Of a stretch of DNA of 59,135 bases, positions 1-7,293 are shown in pieces. The notes under the pieces were generated by a model, which ran no database searches, was not told the origin of the DNA, and was given only the letters and a program-made list of their open reading frames with translations. Position 1 is the stretch's first letter; every line of letters starts with the position of its first letter. Location of the stretch: the NCBI RefSeq assembly GCF_015265375.1, contig NZ_JABZXW010000006.1, forward strand, positions 1 to 59,135, written 5' to 3'. The translations under genes and the position numbers were made by a program. Origin of the DNA: Rothia sp. (in: high G+C Gram-positive bacteria). GTDB lineage: Bacteria; Actinomycetota; Actinomycetes; Actinomycetales; Micrococcaceae.

Positions 1-945
1 GCCCCCGGCACCCCCGCGGCTGCTACTGCGCCTGCCGGTCTTGCGTACCACCGCCTCTCCCACGCCGACCCGAATACCCGCTGGTTCTCACCCCTGCTGG
101 AAGGTCTGCTCGGCGTCGCCGTATTTCTTGGCCTTAACCTGCTGATTTCAGTTGCCCTGGCCGCGGCGATTATGGGTTCGGGACTTTCTCTCCATGATGT
201 AGCGACGAACCGTGCCGTCATTATGGAACACCCGGCGCTCTTCGCTCTGACCTTCCTCTCCCTCATCGCCATCGTGCCTTCGCTCTTTATTGCGCGCCTG
301 GTTGTAGGCCCGAAGCCCTGGGGTCTGATTCATTCGGTGGCGGGTCGTCTACGCCGCTCACTGTTGCTTCCATACCTGGGTTTGAGCTTCGTTGTCTACG
401 GCATCTACTACGCCGTGATGCTGGCGTTGAGCGGTGAGAGCCTGCCCGAATACCGCTATTTTCAACCTCCACAGGTTGAATTTTGGGTTTATGTGGCGAT
501 GATGCTGCTCCTGGTGCCCGTGCAGTGCTACGCCGAAGAGCTCGCCTACCGCGGCTTCATGATGCAGATGCTGGGCCGCTGGCTCCGCACCCCCTGGCTG
601 CCGATTGTGCTGCCCGCAGTGCTGTTCATGCTCTCCCACGCCTACGACCCCTGGGGTCAGAGCACGATTCTTGCGATGGGTATTTACGCGGGTTTCCTCT
701 GCTGGTACACCGGCGGTCTGGAAGCCTCCATCAGCCTGCACGTGGCAAATAACGTGATCCTGATGCTGCTGTCCATGGTGGCTGGTCTGGATCCGTTCGC
801 CTCCGAGGGTGTGACCCCTGTGGATGCGCTGCAGGGTATTGCACTGGAAGGCGTGTACGTGGTGCTCGCCTGCCTGATCTTCAACGCACGCGCTCGCCGC
901 GGCGAAGTTTCACGTGAAACACAACCGCTAAAGGTTGATAAATAG
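1..945 (+). CDS. CPBP family intramembrane metalloprotease, 5'-truncated by window edge
   Basis: The frame is open from base 1, so the true start lies upstream; 314 residues are visible. The protein is polytopic and strongly hydrophobic. It shows the three signatures of the CPBP (Abi/CAAX protease) family: a di-glutamate motif YAEELAYRGF (EExxxR), then FMLSH in the next membrane segment, then HVANN (HxxxN). In the family these Glu and His residues form an intramembrane active site. Some members cleave prenylated CAAX proteins and others take part in bacteriocin immunity; the substrate here cannot be told. The last ~20 residues are a charged cytoplasmic tail that also encodes a parS palindrome. 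An internal ATG at 172 is not needed, because the upstream sequence continues as plausible membrane protein. Confidence 0.85.
   Translation, partial: APGTPAAATAPAGLAYHRLSHADPNTRWFSPLLEGLLGVAVFLGLNLLISVALAAAIMGSGLSLHDVATNRAVIMEHPALFALTFLSLIAIVPSLFIARLVVGPKPWGLIHSVAGRLRRSLLLPYLGLSFVVYGIYYAVMLALSGESLPEYRYFQPPQVEFWVYVAMMLLLVPVQCYAEELAYRGFMMQMLGRWLRTPWLPIVLPAVLFMLSHAYDPWGQSTILAMGIYAGFLCWYTGGLEASISLHVANNVILMLLSMVAGLDPFASEGVTPVDALQGIALEGVYVVLACLIFNARARRGEVSRETQPLKVDK
907..920. other. parS centromere-like site (ParB binding), inside a coding sequence
   Basis: The sequence GTTTCACGTGAAAC is a perfect 14-bp palindrome and equals the parS core known from Streptomyces, Mycobacterium and Corynebacterium. 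It lies in frame in the tail codons of the preceding protease gene (Val-Ser-Arg-Glu-Thr), a region under little protein constraint. ParB loads at such sites and helps segregate the origin region. I saw no second full copy in the window. Identity to the consensus is seen; function is inferred. Confidence 0.85.
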
Positions 946-952
946 GCTATAT

Positions 953-986
953 GGCGGGTTACTCTAGCTCGACTGTTCAACCCGCC
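953..986 (+). terminator. weak hairpin after the CPBP gene
   Basis: An 8-bp stem GGCGGGTT/AACCCGCC with an 18-nt loop starts 7 bases after the stop codon. There is no T-run after it, so termination is uncertain. Confidence 0.35.
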
Positions 987-1088
987 CGCCCCGCTCCATT
1001 CGAGCCTCACCAGGGCTATTACCCCATACCCCGTGGACTATCGGCCCCGGTCACCCCGTCAACACCCAAGAAAAGGTAGGGTTAAACC

Positions 1089-2396
1089 ATGACTGTTGAT
1101 GCTGTAAAAAATATTGAAGACCTCGCCGCATTCGTGGCGGAGTCGCCGGTCTCTTACCTCGCCGCGCGCACGGTAGCGCGCCGCCTGCAAGCAGCAGGCT
1201 TCACCGAGCTCGTAGAGACCGAAGCATGGGACCCGCAGGTCGCAACCGGCCGCCACTTCGTCGTCCGTGACGGCGCGATTATCGCCTGGGCTGGCGGCGC
1301 GAAGGCGCAGAAGGCAAGCGGCTACCGTGTGCTGGGTGCGCACACCGACTCGCCCTCCCTGAAGATCAAGCCCTCCTCCTCCATCACCACGAAGGGCTGG
1401 CACCAGATTGCCGTCGAGAACTACGGCGGCGCACTGCTGAACTCCTTCCTCGACCGTGAGCTGTGCGTGGCGGGCCGCCTCACCGTCCTGGAGGACGGCG
1501 AGCTGAAGGACCGCCTGGTGCGCACCGGCCCGATTGCGCGCATCCCGCAGCTGGCACCGCACCTGGACCACAAGCGCAACGAACTGGTGCTGGACAAGCA
1601 GTTCAACATGTACCCCGTGTGGGGCGTGGACCCCGCGGAGAACGACGTGCTCGGCTACATGGCGAAGCACGTGATTGACGGCGAGCCGGTCGACCCGCAG
1701 AACATTGTGGGTTACGACCTGCTGTTCGCTGATTCGCAGCCGCCGCGCCGTTTTGGTGCGGATCAGGAGCTGTTCGCTTCCGGTCGCCTGGATAACCTGT
1801 CTTCGGTGCACGCGGGTCTGACCGCCCTGGAACGTTACGTTGCCGATAACGCGGACGAGCACGCCACCGAGACTGTGATGCTTGCGGCGTTCGACCACGA
1901 GGAGCTCGGCTCCGAGTCGCGTAGCGGTGCGGCCGGCCCGTTCCTGGAGGATATTCTGGTGCGCCTCTCGGCTGCGCGCGGTGAGAGCACGGAGGAGTAC
2001 CGCCGTTCGGTGGCGGCATCGTTCTGCCTGTCGGCTGATGCCGGTCACCTGGTGCACCCGAACTATCAGGGTCACCACGACCCGACCGTGCAGCCGCTAC
2101 CCGGTGGCGGCCCGCTGCTGAAGATTAACGCGAACCAGCGTTACGCAACGGATTCGGTGGGTGCTGGCGTGTTCGCTGCGGCGTGTGCGAAGGCTGGTGT
2201 GCCGTATCAGGAGTTCGTGTCGAATAACAATATGCCGTGTGGTTCGACGATTGGCCCGATTACGGCAACCCGCCTGGGCATGCGCACTGTGGATGTGGGT
2301 ATTGGCCTGCTGTCGATGCATTCGATGCGCGAGATGTGCCATGTGGACGATATGGCGTACATGACGCGCGCGGTGGAGGGCTTCTTCCGCCTCTAA
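1089..2396 (+). CDS. apeB: M18 family aminopeptidase
   Basis: A 435-residue cytosolic aminopeptidase that removes N-terminal residues, usually acidic or neutral, from peptides; the family forms large metal-dependent oligomers. The M18 metal-binding blocks are in order: GAHTDSPSLKIKP near residue 85, SGRLDNLSS near 235, DHEELGSES near 270, SADAGHLVHPNY near 320, and the C-terminal block with GLLSMHSMREMC. Full length for the family. The ATG is preceded by AAGGTAGGG. It is a single gene, closed by a strong hairpin shared with the convergent lipoprotein gene. The symbol follows the usual naming of M18 enzymes and is not proof of substrate. Confidence 0.93.
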   Translation: MTVDAVKNIEDLAAFVAESPVSYLAARTVARRLQAAGFTELVETEAWDPQVATGRHFVVRDGAIIAWAGGAKAQKASGYRVLGAHTDSPSLKIKPSSSITTKGWHQIAVENYGGALLNSFLDRELCVAGRLTVLEDGELKDRLVRTGPIARIPQLAPHLDHKRNELVLDKQFNMYPVWGVDPAENDVLGYMAKHVIDGEPVDPQNIVGYDLLFADSQPPRRFGADQELFASGRLDNLSSVHAGLTALERYVADNADEHATETVMLAAFDHEELGSESRSGAAGPFLEDILVRLSAARGESTEEYRRSVAASFCLSADAGHLVHPNYQGHHDPTVQPLPGGGPLLKINANQRYATDSVGAGVFAAACAKAGVPYQEFVSNNNMPCGSTIGPITATRLGMRTVDVGIGLLSMHSMREMCHVDDMAYMTRAVEGFFRL

Positions 2397-2423
2397 ATTG
2401 AATCCCTAGCGGGAGTTTAAAAA

Positions 2424-2462
2424 GTTGTGGCGGTGACCGAACGAAACGGTCACCGCCACAAC
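2424..2462. terminator. bidirectional terminator
   Basis: A perfect 16-bp stem (GTTGTGGCGGTGACCG and its complement) with a 7-nt loop, preceded by TTTTAAAAA and followed by TATTTTT. It can serve both the aminopeptidase gene and the convergent lipoprotein gene. A decayed copy of the same hairpin lies at 5138-5164. Confidence 0.85.
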
Positions 2463-2488
2463 TATTTTTAAGATGAGACAGGCTTGGA

Positions 2489-3235
2489 TTAGACGGGGTT
2501 GTCGGGGCTGGGCAGGGTTACCACCTCAGACCAGCGAGTATCCTTAGCGGCCGCACGGTTCGCGTCGCTCTTCTGCTTCACATCGGCTGGCGCCTGCTGC
2601 ACCCACGCCTCAAAAGCAACAATGTAGTTCTCGGGGTAGTTTGCCGCGAGCAGTTCCTGTCGGGTCGGGAAGTACTCCTTACCCTCCCGAATGTCGACGT
2701 AGTTGCTTGCCTTATAGGGGTCTGCGCTCTGGACGTCAGCGCGCGGGCCGGAGGCTACCTTTCCGCTTGCCACGTTATTGTCATCGATAGCGCGCACCCA
2801 TGCCGCAGCGTAGGCGTGATCGGCCTTGTTCTTCTCGTACAGTGCCAGGCACTCGGCTCCTGCCGATTCAGCTTCGGCGCGGGTGGGGAAGTTCGCCTGG
2901 TTGCGCACAACATGCCGCGCGGAGACGTAGGAGGGCAGTGCCGTACCGCGGTCGGCGCTCATGGCTTCCTGCTGCTTGAGGGTTTCAGCTTTCGCGGCTT
3001 CGTCAGGTTCAAGGCAGGGGGTAGACGTCTTCTTCGCCGCGGAAGAGGAGGCGGACCCGGTGGGGCTTGCTGCTGACGGGGAGGAAGCCACGGTCGTGTG
3101 CGAGGGTGCGGGGGTGTTTGATGCCGTGCTGGTGGAGCTACCGCAGGAAGCAAGAAGCAGGGGAAGAATCGCCAGCGCGGCACCGCGTCGTAGACCGCTG
3201 GAACGGAGCGAAAGAAAAACGGGGGTGTGGGTCAT
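2489..3235 (-). CDS. lipoprotein of unknown function (paralogue of the one at 4441-5106)
   Basis: A 248-residue secreted lipoprotein. The N-terminus has a basic stretch, a hydrophobic core and the lipobox LLASC, so Cys31 or so is the likely lipidated residue. A Ser/Thr/Ala/Pro-rich linker follows to about residue 70, then a globular part that I match to no known family. Its C-terminal part (DIREGKEYFPTRQEL, then YPENYIVAFEAW, then APADVKQKSDANR) aligns clearly with the protein encoded at 4441-5106, which reads DIKDRNEFIPHRADL, YPEMIIRLYEKW and APADIKTLSDANR. Start ATG has GAGGTGG upstream. Its promoter, leader and terminator also resemble those of the paralogue. Function unknown; surface exposure is inferred. 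Confidence 0.85.
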   Translation of the reverse strand: MTHTPVFLSLRSSGLRRGAALAILPLLLASCGSSTSTASNTPAPSHTTVASSPSAASPTGSASSSAAKKTSTPCLEPDEAAKAETLKQQEAMSADRGTALPSYVSARHVVRNQANFPTRAEAESAGAECLALYEKNKADHAYAAAWVRAIDDNNVASGKVASGPRADVQSADPYKASNYVDIREGKEYFPTRQELLAANYPENYIVAFEAWVQQAPADVKQKSDANRAAAKDTRWSEVVTLPSPDNPV

Positions 3236-3547
3236 GAGACCACCTCACAAGAGGGATGGGACGATATATTGCGTCTAAACATACCCAAATATTTGATATG
3301 TGGTCAATGGAAATTATCATCTAATTTTTAAAACCAACACTCTAGACGCAAGGTGTGCTACCCAGTAGTCTTAGGGTGTTGACCTGCTTAAATATGAGGT
3401 AGACGGGGTAAGAGTGCGGAGATTTTGCAGGTCACCTACCTATCCCGGTATTGGCTTTGGGGCTTAATGGATAAGAAAAACAACATTGAGGCTATGCGTC
3501 CGGTGTTTCGCTACTAGTGTTTTATGCTCTTGAAAGGAAATGGCATC
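3236..3547. other. AT-rich intergenic region with lipoprotein promoter
   Basis: Apart from the minus-strand promoter at 3278-3307, I see no gene or RNA here. It is much more AT-rich than the flanks, like the membrane-protein gene that follows. Confidence 0.5.
3278..3307 (-). promoter_or_regulatory. promoter of the 2489-3235 lipoprotein gene
   Basis: On the minus strand TTGACC (3302-3307) and TATGTT (3278-3283) are separated by 18 bp, about 40 bp upstream of the start codon. The spacing and the -35 sequence are the same as in the promoter of the paralogue at 4368-4397, which supports both. Confidence 0.6.
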
Positions 3548-4111
3548 ATGAATTCTACTTATAAGATGTTCGCCATAAATGAGAAAATAATTTTGTATAT
3601 CTTGTTTCTCATTGTATTGCAATCTTTTTATATTTTCCCAACTGCCCTGTATACAGATTTCGATAGATTTGTCTCGCCATGTGATGGGTGGCAAAGTACC
3701 TATTTCTACTTGCCCTTCTTTGTGGTGGGAGTTGTATTAGCTAGCTTGTGGCAGATTTTTAGTATATGGCTGGGTGTCAAGCTTCGCATAGGCATTTTTT
3801 GGATTGCGTCGTTATATTTAGTTTTTAAAATGTATGGGACTTATGAAATTGTAAAAAGCTATATCGTCAGTCCATGTAAAGTCCCTACAGAATATATGCA
3901 TGGAATATCGTGGCCATATGATCTACAGGCATTCATTCTCCTGGGTCCCGATATTGTCTCATGCGTTATTTTTATAGCAGTTTTTATTGCATGTTCTAAG
4001 CGTAGCTACTGGGTGCCAACCCTCGCAGCTATAGCCGCATTTGTTGCGCAGTGCGTCCTCTCGCTACTGCTCTGGGAATACGTTAGGGGGCTTATTTATT
4101 TTCTCCTCTAG
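3548..4111 (+). CDS. hypothetical AT-rich membrane protein
   Basis: A 187-residue protein with four or five hydrophobic segments (about residues 12-32, 50-75, 82-95, 128-148 and 155-180). I recognise no family. I chose the ATG at 3548 over one at 3524, because AAAGGAAA sits at the proper distance before 3548. Base composition and codon use (many ATA, TTT and TTA codons) differ strongly from all neighbours, pointing to horizontal acquisition. It lies exactly between the two inverted lipoprotein units. Cysteines near residues 42 and 109 fall in likely loops. An immunity or accessory role is possible, but nothing in the sequence shows it. Confidence 0.65.
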   Translation: MNSTYKMFAINEKIILYILFLIVLQSFYIFPTALYTDFDRFVSPCDGWQSTYFYLPFFVVGVVLASLWQIFSIWLGVKLRIGIFWIASLYLVFKMYGTYEIVKSYIVSPCKVPTEYMHGISWPYDLQAFILLGPDIVSCVIFIAVFIACSKRSYWVPTLAAIAAFVAQCVLSLLLWEYVRGLIYFLL

Positions 4112-4440
4112 TGGCTTCTAGTCGTTGAGGTGCGGACTTTTGCAGGGCTGGAGGTTGCATAAAGGGCACTCCGACCGTGCCCCTCTGGGCATGTTGGCTT
4201 CTGCTGATTATCAGGCAAATAGCAATATCTGACGCTGGTGTTTTAGCGACATGTTTGCTTCAAGAGCCCGGTGGCTTCCGTGTTTACGCAAGTCAAGGCG
4301 CTGAACAAGCTTGTTTGTCGATTTTCCTCCGAGGTGTTGGATTTTAAAAAATAAACACATTTTTCTCTTGACCATGCATCAAAAATGCCCGTATATTGAA
4401 GGTCAACTCGGTATGCTCCAGCCCACAATGAGGTGACATC
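4112..4440. other. intergenic region with lipoprotein promoter
   Basis: A 329-bp stretch with no convincing ORF. Its first half has normal G+C and its second half is AT-rich. The only element I can support is the promoter at 4368-4397. Confidence 0.5.
4368..4397 (+). promoter_or_regulatory. promoter of the 4441-5106 lipoprotein gene
   Basis: TTGACC (4368-4373), 18-bp spacer, TATATT (4392-4397), about 43 bp before the start codon. It matches the promoter of the inverted paralogue in -35 sequence, spacing and position. Confidence 0.65.
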
Positions 4441-5106
4441 ATGACCCTGAATTTCAGGACTCTGAACCCCCGCTATAGTGCACTGCGATACGGTGCCGCT
4501 CTTTCAATCCTGCCCCTGTTCCTTGCCGCCTGCGGTGGTGCGAACACCGCGGCAAGCAGTACCTCCTCACCCTCCACGGCGAGCGCCTCAGCAACGGCAA
4601 GCACCACGCCAACCGTCAGCTGCTCCTCATACTCCGCCGAAGCTACCGCCTCAGCAGAAGCCGCCAAGCCCGTCCCGCGCACCGATGAACAGTACCCCGC
4701 GTACATCCAGTACCGGAACATCCTCGCAGACGGCGCCCACATCATTGAGCCCAGCGAAATCGACAGCAAATGCCACGCCGCACTCAAAGCAGGGCGCAGC
4801 ACCCTCCCTGAATACGTTCAAAACATCGATGCCTACAACGCTCAGCCCAGCGTCGGACTCACCGACCCCTTCGCCGGTAGCGAGTACCGAGACATCAAGG
4901 ACCGCAACGAATTCATCCCCCACCGCGCAGACCTGGAAGAAGCCGCCTACCCCGAGATGATTATTCGTCTCTACGAAAAGTGGTACGAGGCAGCCCCCGC
5001 AGACATCAAGACGCTCAGCGACGCGAACCGTGCACGATTCCTCGCCACAAGCGCCTACCAGCAGTGGAAGGCCCAGCCCCAAACCCCCAGCAGCTCCCGC
5101 GCATAA
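4441..5106 (+). CDS. lipoprotein of unknown function (paralogue of the one at 2489-3235)
   Basis: A 221-residue secreted lipoprotein with lipobox FLAAC (Cys31), a Ser/Thr/Ala-rich linker to about residue 60, and a C-terminal domain shared with the protein at 2489-3235. The conserved stretch carries YRDIKDRNEF, YPEMIIRLYEKW and APADIKTLSDANR. The two lipoprotein signal regions are also alike (RYGAALSILPLFLAAC versus RRGAALAILPLLLASC). The leader GAGGTGACATCATGAC is near identical to that of the paralogue. The unit is therefore an inverted duplicate, with the AT-rich membrane gene between the copies. No enzymatic motif is visible. Confidence 0.85.
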   Translation: MTLNFRTLNPRYSALRYGAALSILPLFLAACGGANTAASSTSSPSTASASATASTTPTVSCSSYSAEATASAEAAKPVPRTDEQYPAYIQYRNILADGAHIIEPSEIDSKCHAALKAGRSTLPEYVQNIDAYNAQPSVGLTDPFAGSEYRDIKDRNEFIPHRADLEEAAYPEMIIRLYEKWYEAAPADIKTLSDANRARFLATSAYQQWKAQPQTPSSSRA

Positions 5107-5137
5107 ACCCACTCACGCATAAGCCCACTCAAAAATA

Positions 5138-5164
5138 GTTGTGGCGGTGACCGAACAACGGTCA
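5138..5164 (+). repeat. truncated copy of the 2424-2462 hairpin
   Basis: The first 16 bases match the left arm of the hairpin at 2424-2439. The loop is shortened by two bases and the right arm stops after CGGTCA, leaving only a 6-bp stem. It lies 3' of the second lipoprotein gene, as the intact hairpin lies 3' of the first, and so marks the end of the duplicated unit. Confidence 0.8.
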
Positions 5165-5198
5165 ACTCTTGAACGGGTTATCACCGGTTTTGGGGGGG

Positions 5199-5837
5199 CT
5201 ACTTGCCCTTCACCTCGCGTGCCAGAGCCAGCAGCTCCTCATGCACCGTCGTATCGCCCGTAACCTCCGGGTGGAAAGAAATACCGATTAGGTTGCCCGA
5301 ACGCACACCCACAATCTTCCCCTCATGACGAGCCGTCACCTGCACACCCTCACCAGTGCCAGTCACAATCGGCGCACGAATAAACGCCGTATCAATAACC
5401 ACCTCATCACCGGCAGGGGTCAGCCACGGCAGGCGCACCTCCGCAGAATCAACCTGCGAACCAAAAGCGTTACGACCCACCGAAACATCCAAAACACCCA
5501 GCGACTGCTGACCCGGCGCCGGATCATCAATACGCTCCGACAACATAATCAGGCCAGCACAGGTACCCAGAGTCGGCAGACCCGAAGAAATCGCCTCAAT
5601 CAGCGGCTCACGCACACCAAAAATACGGGTCAGGCGGTCAATCGTCGACGACTCACCACCCGGCAAAACCAGCGCATCCAGACCCTCAAGCTGCTCACCA
5701 GTACGCACCCAACGCACCTGCGCACCCAGAGACTCCAGCATCTCCGCATGCTCACTCACGCCGCCCTGCAACGCCAAAACACCAACCGTAAAACCCTCAC
5801 CCGGCAAAACACCGGTAGGCTGAACCTTCTCAACCAT
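5199..5837 (-). CDS. pdxT: pyridoxal 5'-phosphate synthase glutaminase subunit
   Basis: PdxT hydrolyses glutamine and passes the ammonia to PdxS for de novo vitamin B6 synthesis. This is a class I amidotransferase of 212 residues, normal for the family. It has VLALQGGVSEH near the N-terminus, the oxyanion motif PGGESST (59-65), the nucleophile Cys93 in GTCAG and the His189/Glu191 pair in FHPEVT. I start at the ATG at 5837, which has AAGGGA at good spacing; a GTG 15 bases upstream overlaps that site. It follows pdxS by 115 bp on the same strand, so the two are probably co-transcribed. Confidence 0.95.
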   Translation of the reverse strand: MVEKVQPTGVLPGEGFTVGVLALQGGVSEHAEMLESLGAQVRWVRTGEQLEGLDALVLPGGESSTIDRLTRIFGVREPLIEAISSGLPTLGTCAGLIMLSERIDDPAPGQQSLGVLDVSVGRNAFGSQVDSAEVRLPWLTPAGDEVVIDTAFIRAPIVTGTGEGVQVTARHEGKIVGVRSGNLIGISFHPEVTGDTTVHEELLALAREVKGK

Positions 5838-5925
5838 CACCGCTCCCTTCACAAAACAACAAACACAACAAACACAAGGAGGGTGGGACCCGCCTCAGCG
5901 AACCCCACCCCCTCATCAAACACTC

Positions 5926-5943
5926 ACCCCGAATACGGGGTGC
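5926..5943 (-). other. intercistronic hairpin between pdxS and pdxT
   Basis: CACCCCG/CGGGGTG forms a 7-bp stem with a 4-nt loop, just after the pdxS stop codon on the transcribed strand. There is no T-run. It may stabilise pdxS mRNA or reduce read-through into pdxT. Confidence 0.4.
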
Positions 5944-5952
5944 GCGCACGAA

Positions 5953-6858
5953 TTACCAGCCGCGCTCCGCCAGGCGGTGCGGTGCCGGAATGTCAGCAAC
6001 GTTAATGCCGACCATAGCCTCACCCAGGCCGCGAGAAGCCTCAGCAACCTTCTCCGGGTCGTTGTAGAAAGCAGTAGCCTTCACGATAGCCTTCGCGCGA
6101 GCAACCGGGTCGCCCGACTTGAAAATACCGGAACCAACGAACACGCCGTCAGCACCCAGCTGCATCATCATTGCAGCGTCAGCGGGGGTAGCCACGCCAC
6201 CAGCGGTGAACATCACCACGGGCAGCTTACCGGTCTGAGCAACCTCACGAACCAGCTCGTACGGTGCAGCCAGTTCCTTAGCCTTCACGTACAGCTCGTC
6301 GGGCATGGTGTTGTACAGGCCCTGCAGCTCAGCAATCTGACGCTTAATGGTGCGGATGTGCTTAGTCGCCTCAGAGACGTCACCGGTGCCAGCCTCGCCC
6401 TTCGAACGGATCATAGCGGCACCCTCGGTGATACGGCGCAGAGCCTCACCCAGGTTGGTAGCACCGCACACGAAAGGCACCTTGAACTGGTGCTTATCAA
6501 TGTGGTTCACGTAGTCAGCGGGAGAAAGAACCTCAGACTCGTCAATGTAGTCGACCTTCAGGGTCTCCAGGATCTGAGCCTCAACGAAGTGGCCGATGCG
6601 TGCCTTCGCCATGACCGGGATCGAAACAGCATCAATGATGCCCTCAATCATGTCCGGGTCAGACATACGAGCCACGCCACCCTGCGCACGAATATCCGCG
6701 GGAACGCGCTCGAGAGCCATGACGGCAACAGCGCCAGCATCTTCAGCGATCTTAGCCTGTTCGGGGGTGACGACGTCCATGATGACGCCGCCCTTGAGCA
6801 TGTCGGCCAGGCCGCGCTTAACAAGCGGGCTGCCGGTTACGGTGTTGTTATCAGTCAT
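5953..6858 (-). CDS. pdxS: pyridoxal 5'-phosphate synthase lyase subunit
   Basis: PdxS (SNZ family) condenses ribose 5-phosphate, glyceraldehyde 3-phosphate and ammonia into PLP. It is a 301-residue TIM barrel, the usual length. Highly conserved blocks are present: GGVIMDVVTPEQAKIAEDAG, MALERVPADIR, MAKARIGH with Lys85, IRSKGEAGTG with Lys153, and FTAGGVATPADAA. Lys85 and Lys153 correspond to the two lysines that carry covalent intermediates in this family. ATG at 6858 is preceded by AGAAGATAAGG. First gene of the pdxST unit. No MocR-type PdxR regulator, which adjoins pdxST in many actinobacteria, lies next to it. Confidence 0.97.
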   Translation of the reverse strand: MTDNNTVTGSPLVKRGLADMLKGGVIMDVVTPEQAKIAEDAGAVAVMALERVPADIRAQGGVARMSDPDMIEGIIDAVSIPVMAKARIGHFVEAQILETLKVDYIDESEVLSPADYVNHIDKHQFKVPFVCGATNLGEALRRITEGAAMIRSKGEAGTGDVSEATKHIRTIKRQIAELQGLYNTMPDELYVKAKELAAPYELVREVAQTGKLPVVMFTAGGVATPADAAMMMQLGADGVFVGSGIFKSGDPVARAKAIVKATAFYNDPEKVAEASRGLGEAMVGINVADIPAPHRLAERGW

Positions 6859-7293
6859 GACCTTATCTTCTCACGTTCTGAGTGTTCGCGCGCACTCACG
6901 GAGGCGGAATTTCTGTTCTCTGACACAGTACGACCCCAAGTTCACGTCAGAACGACACAAAACGTCATGAAAAGCGGTTAGAGTAGGGCGGTTCATGGGC
7001 TGAGCAGGCCCGGCTGAGCAGACCCGCCGGATGCACGCAGGTCGCCTCCCATAAACTCACATCCCGAGCGGCCATAAGGCAAGGTTTTGCTCAGGGTAAA
7101 CATCCACCCACCCGCACTGAACAACGGTAAAATACAGAAGCTACGCCCGCACTCGTCCCCACGCGGAAGCCTCACGGCCCAGGGAACGAGCAAAACATTT
7201 TGGGCACCCTGGCACCCGCACACTCGCGGACATCAGCCGTCTATCAGACGCACACCATGAACCAGCCGCCACATCCAAAAGGAACACACCAAA
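6859..7293. other. 435-bp intergenic region between pdxS and the antiporter gene
   Basis: This divergent gap must hold promoters for both flanking genes. I see no convincing coding frame; short open frames on both strands lack ribosome sites and read like random translation. GGTAAAATACAG near 7128 is a possible -10 for the rightward gene, without a clear -35. Confidence 0.4.

Noticed and set aside
6993..7223. 76-codon minus-strand frame upstream of the antiporter gene
   Set aside because: No ribosome site, no protein-like pattern, and it lies in what must be a promoter region.
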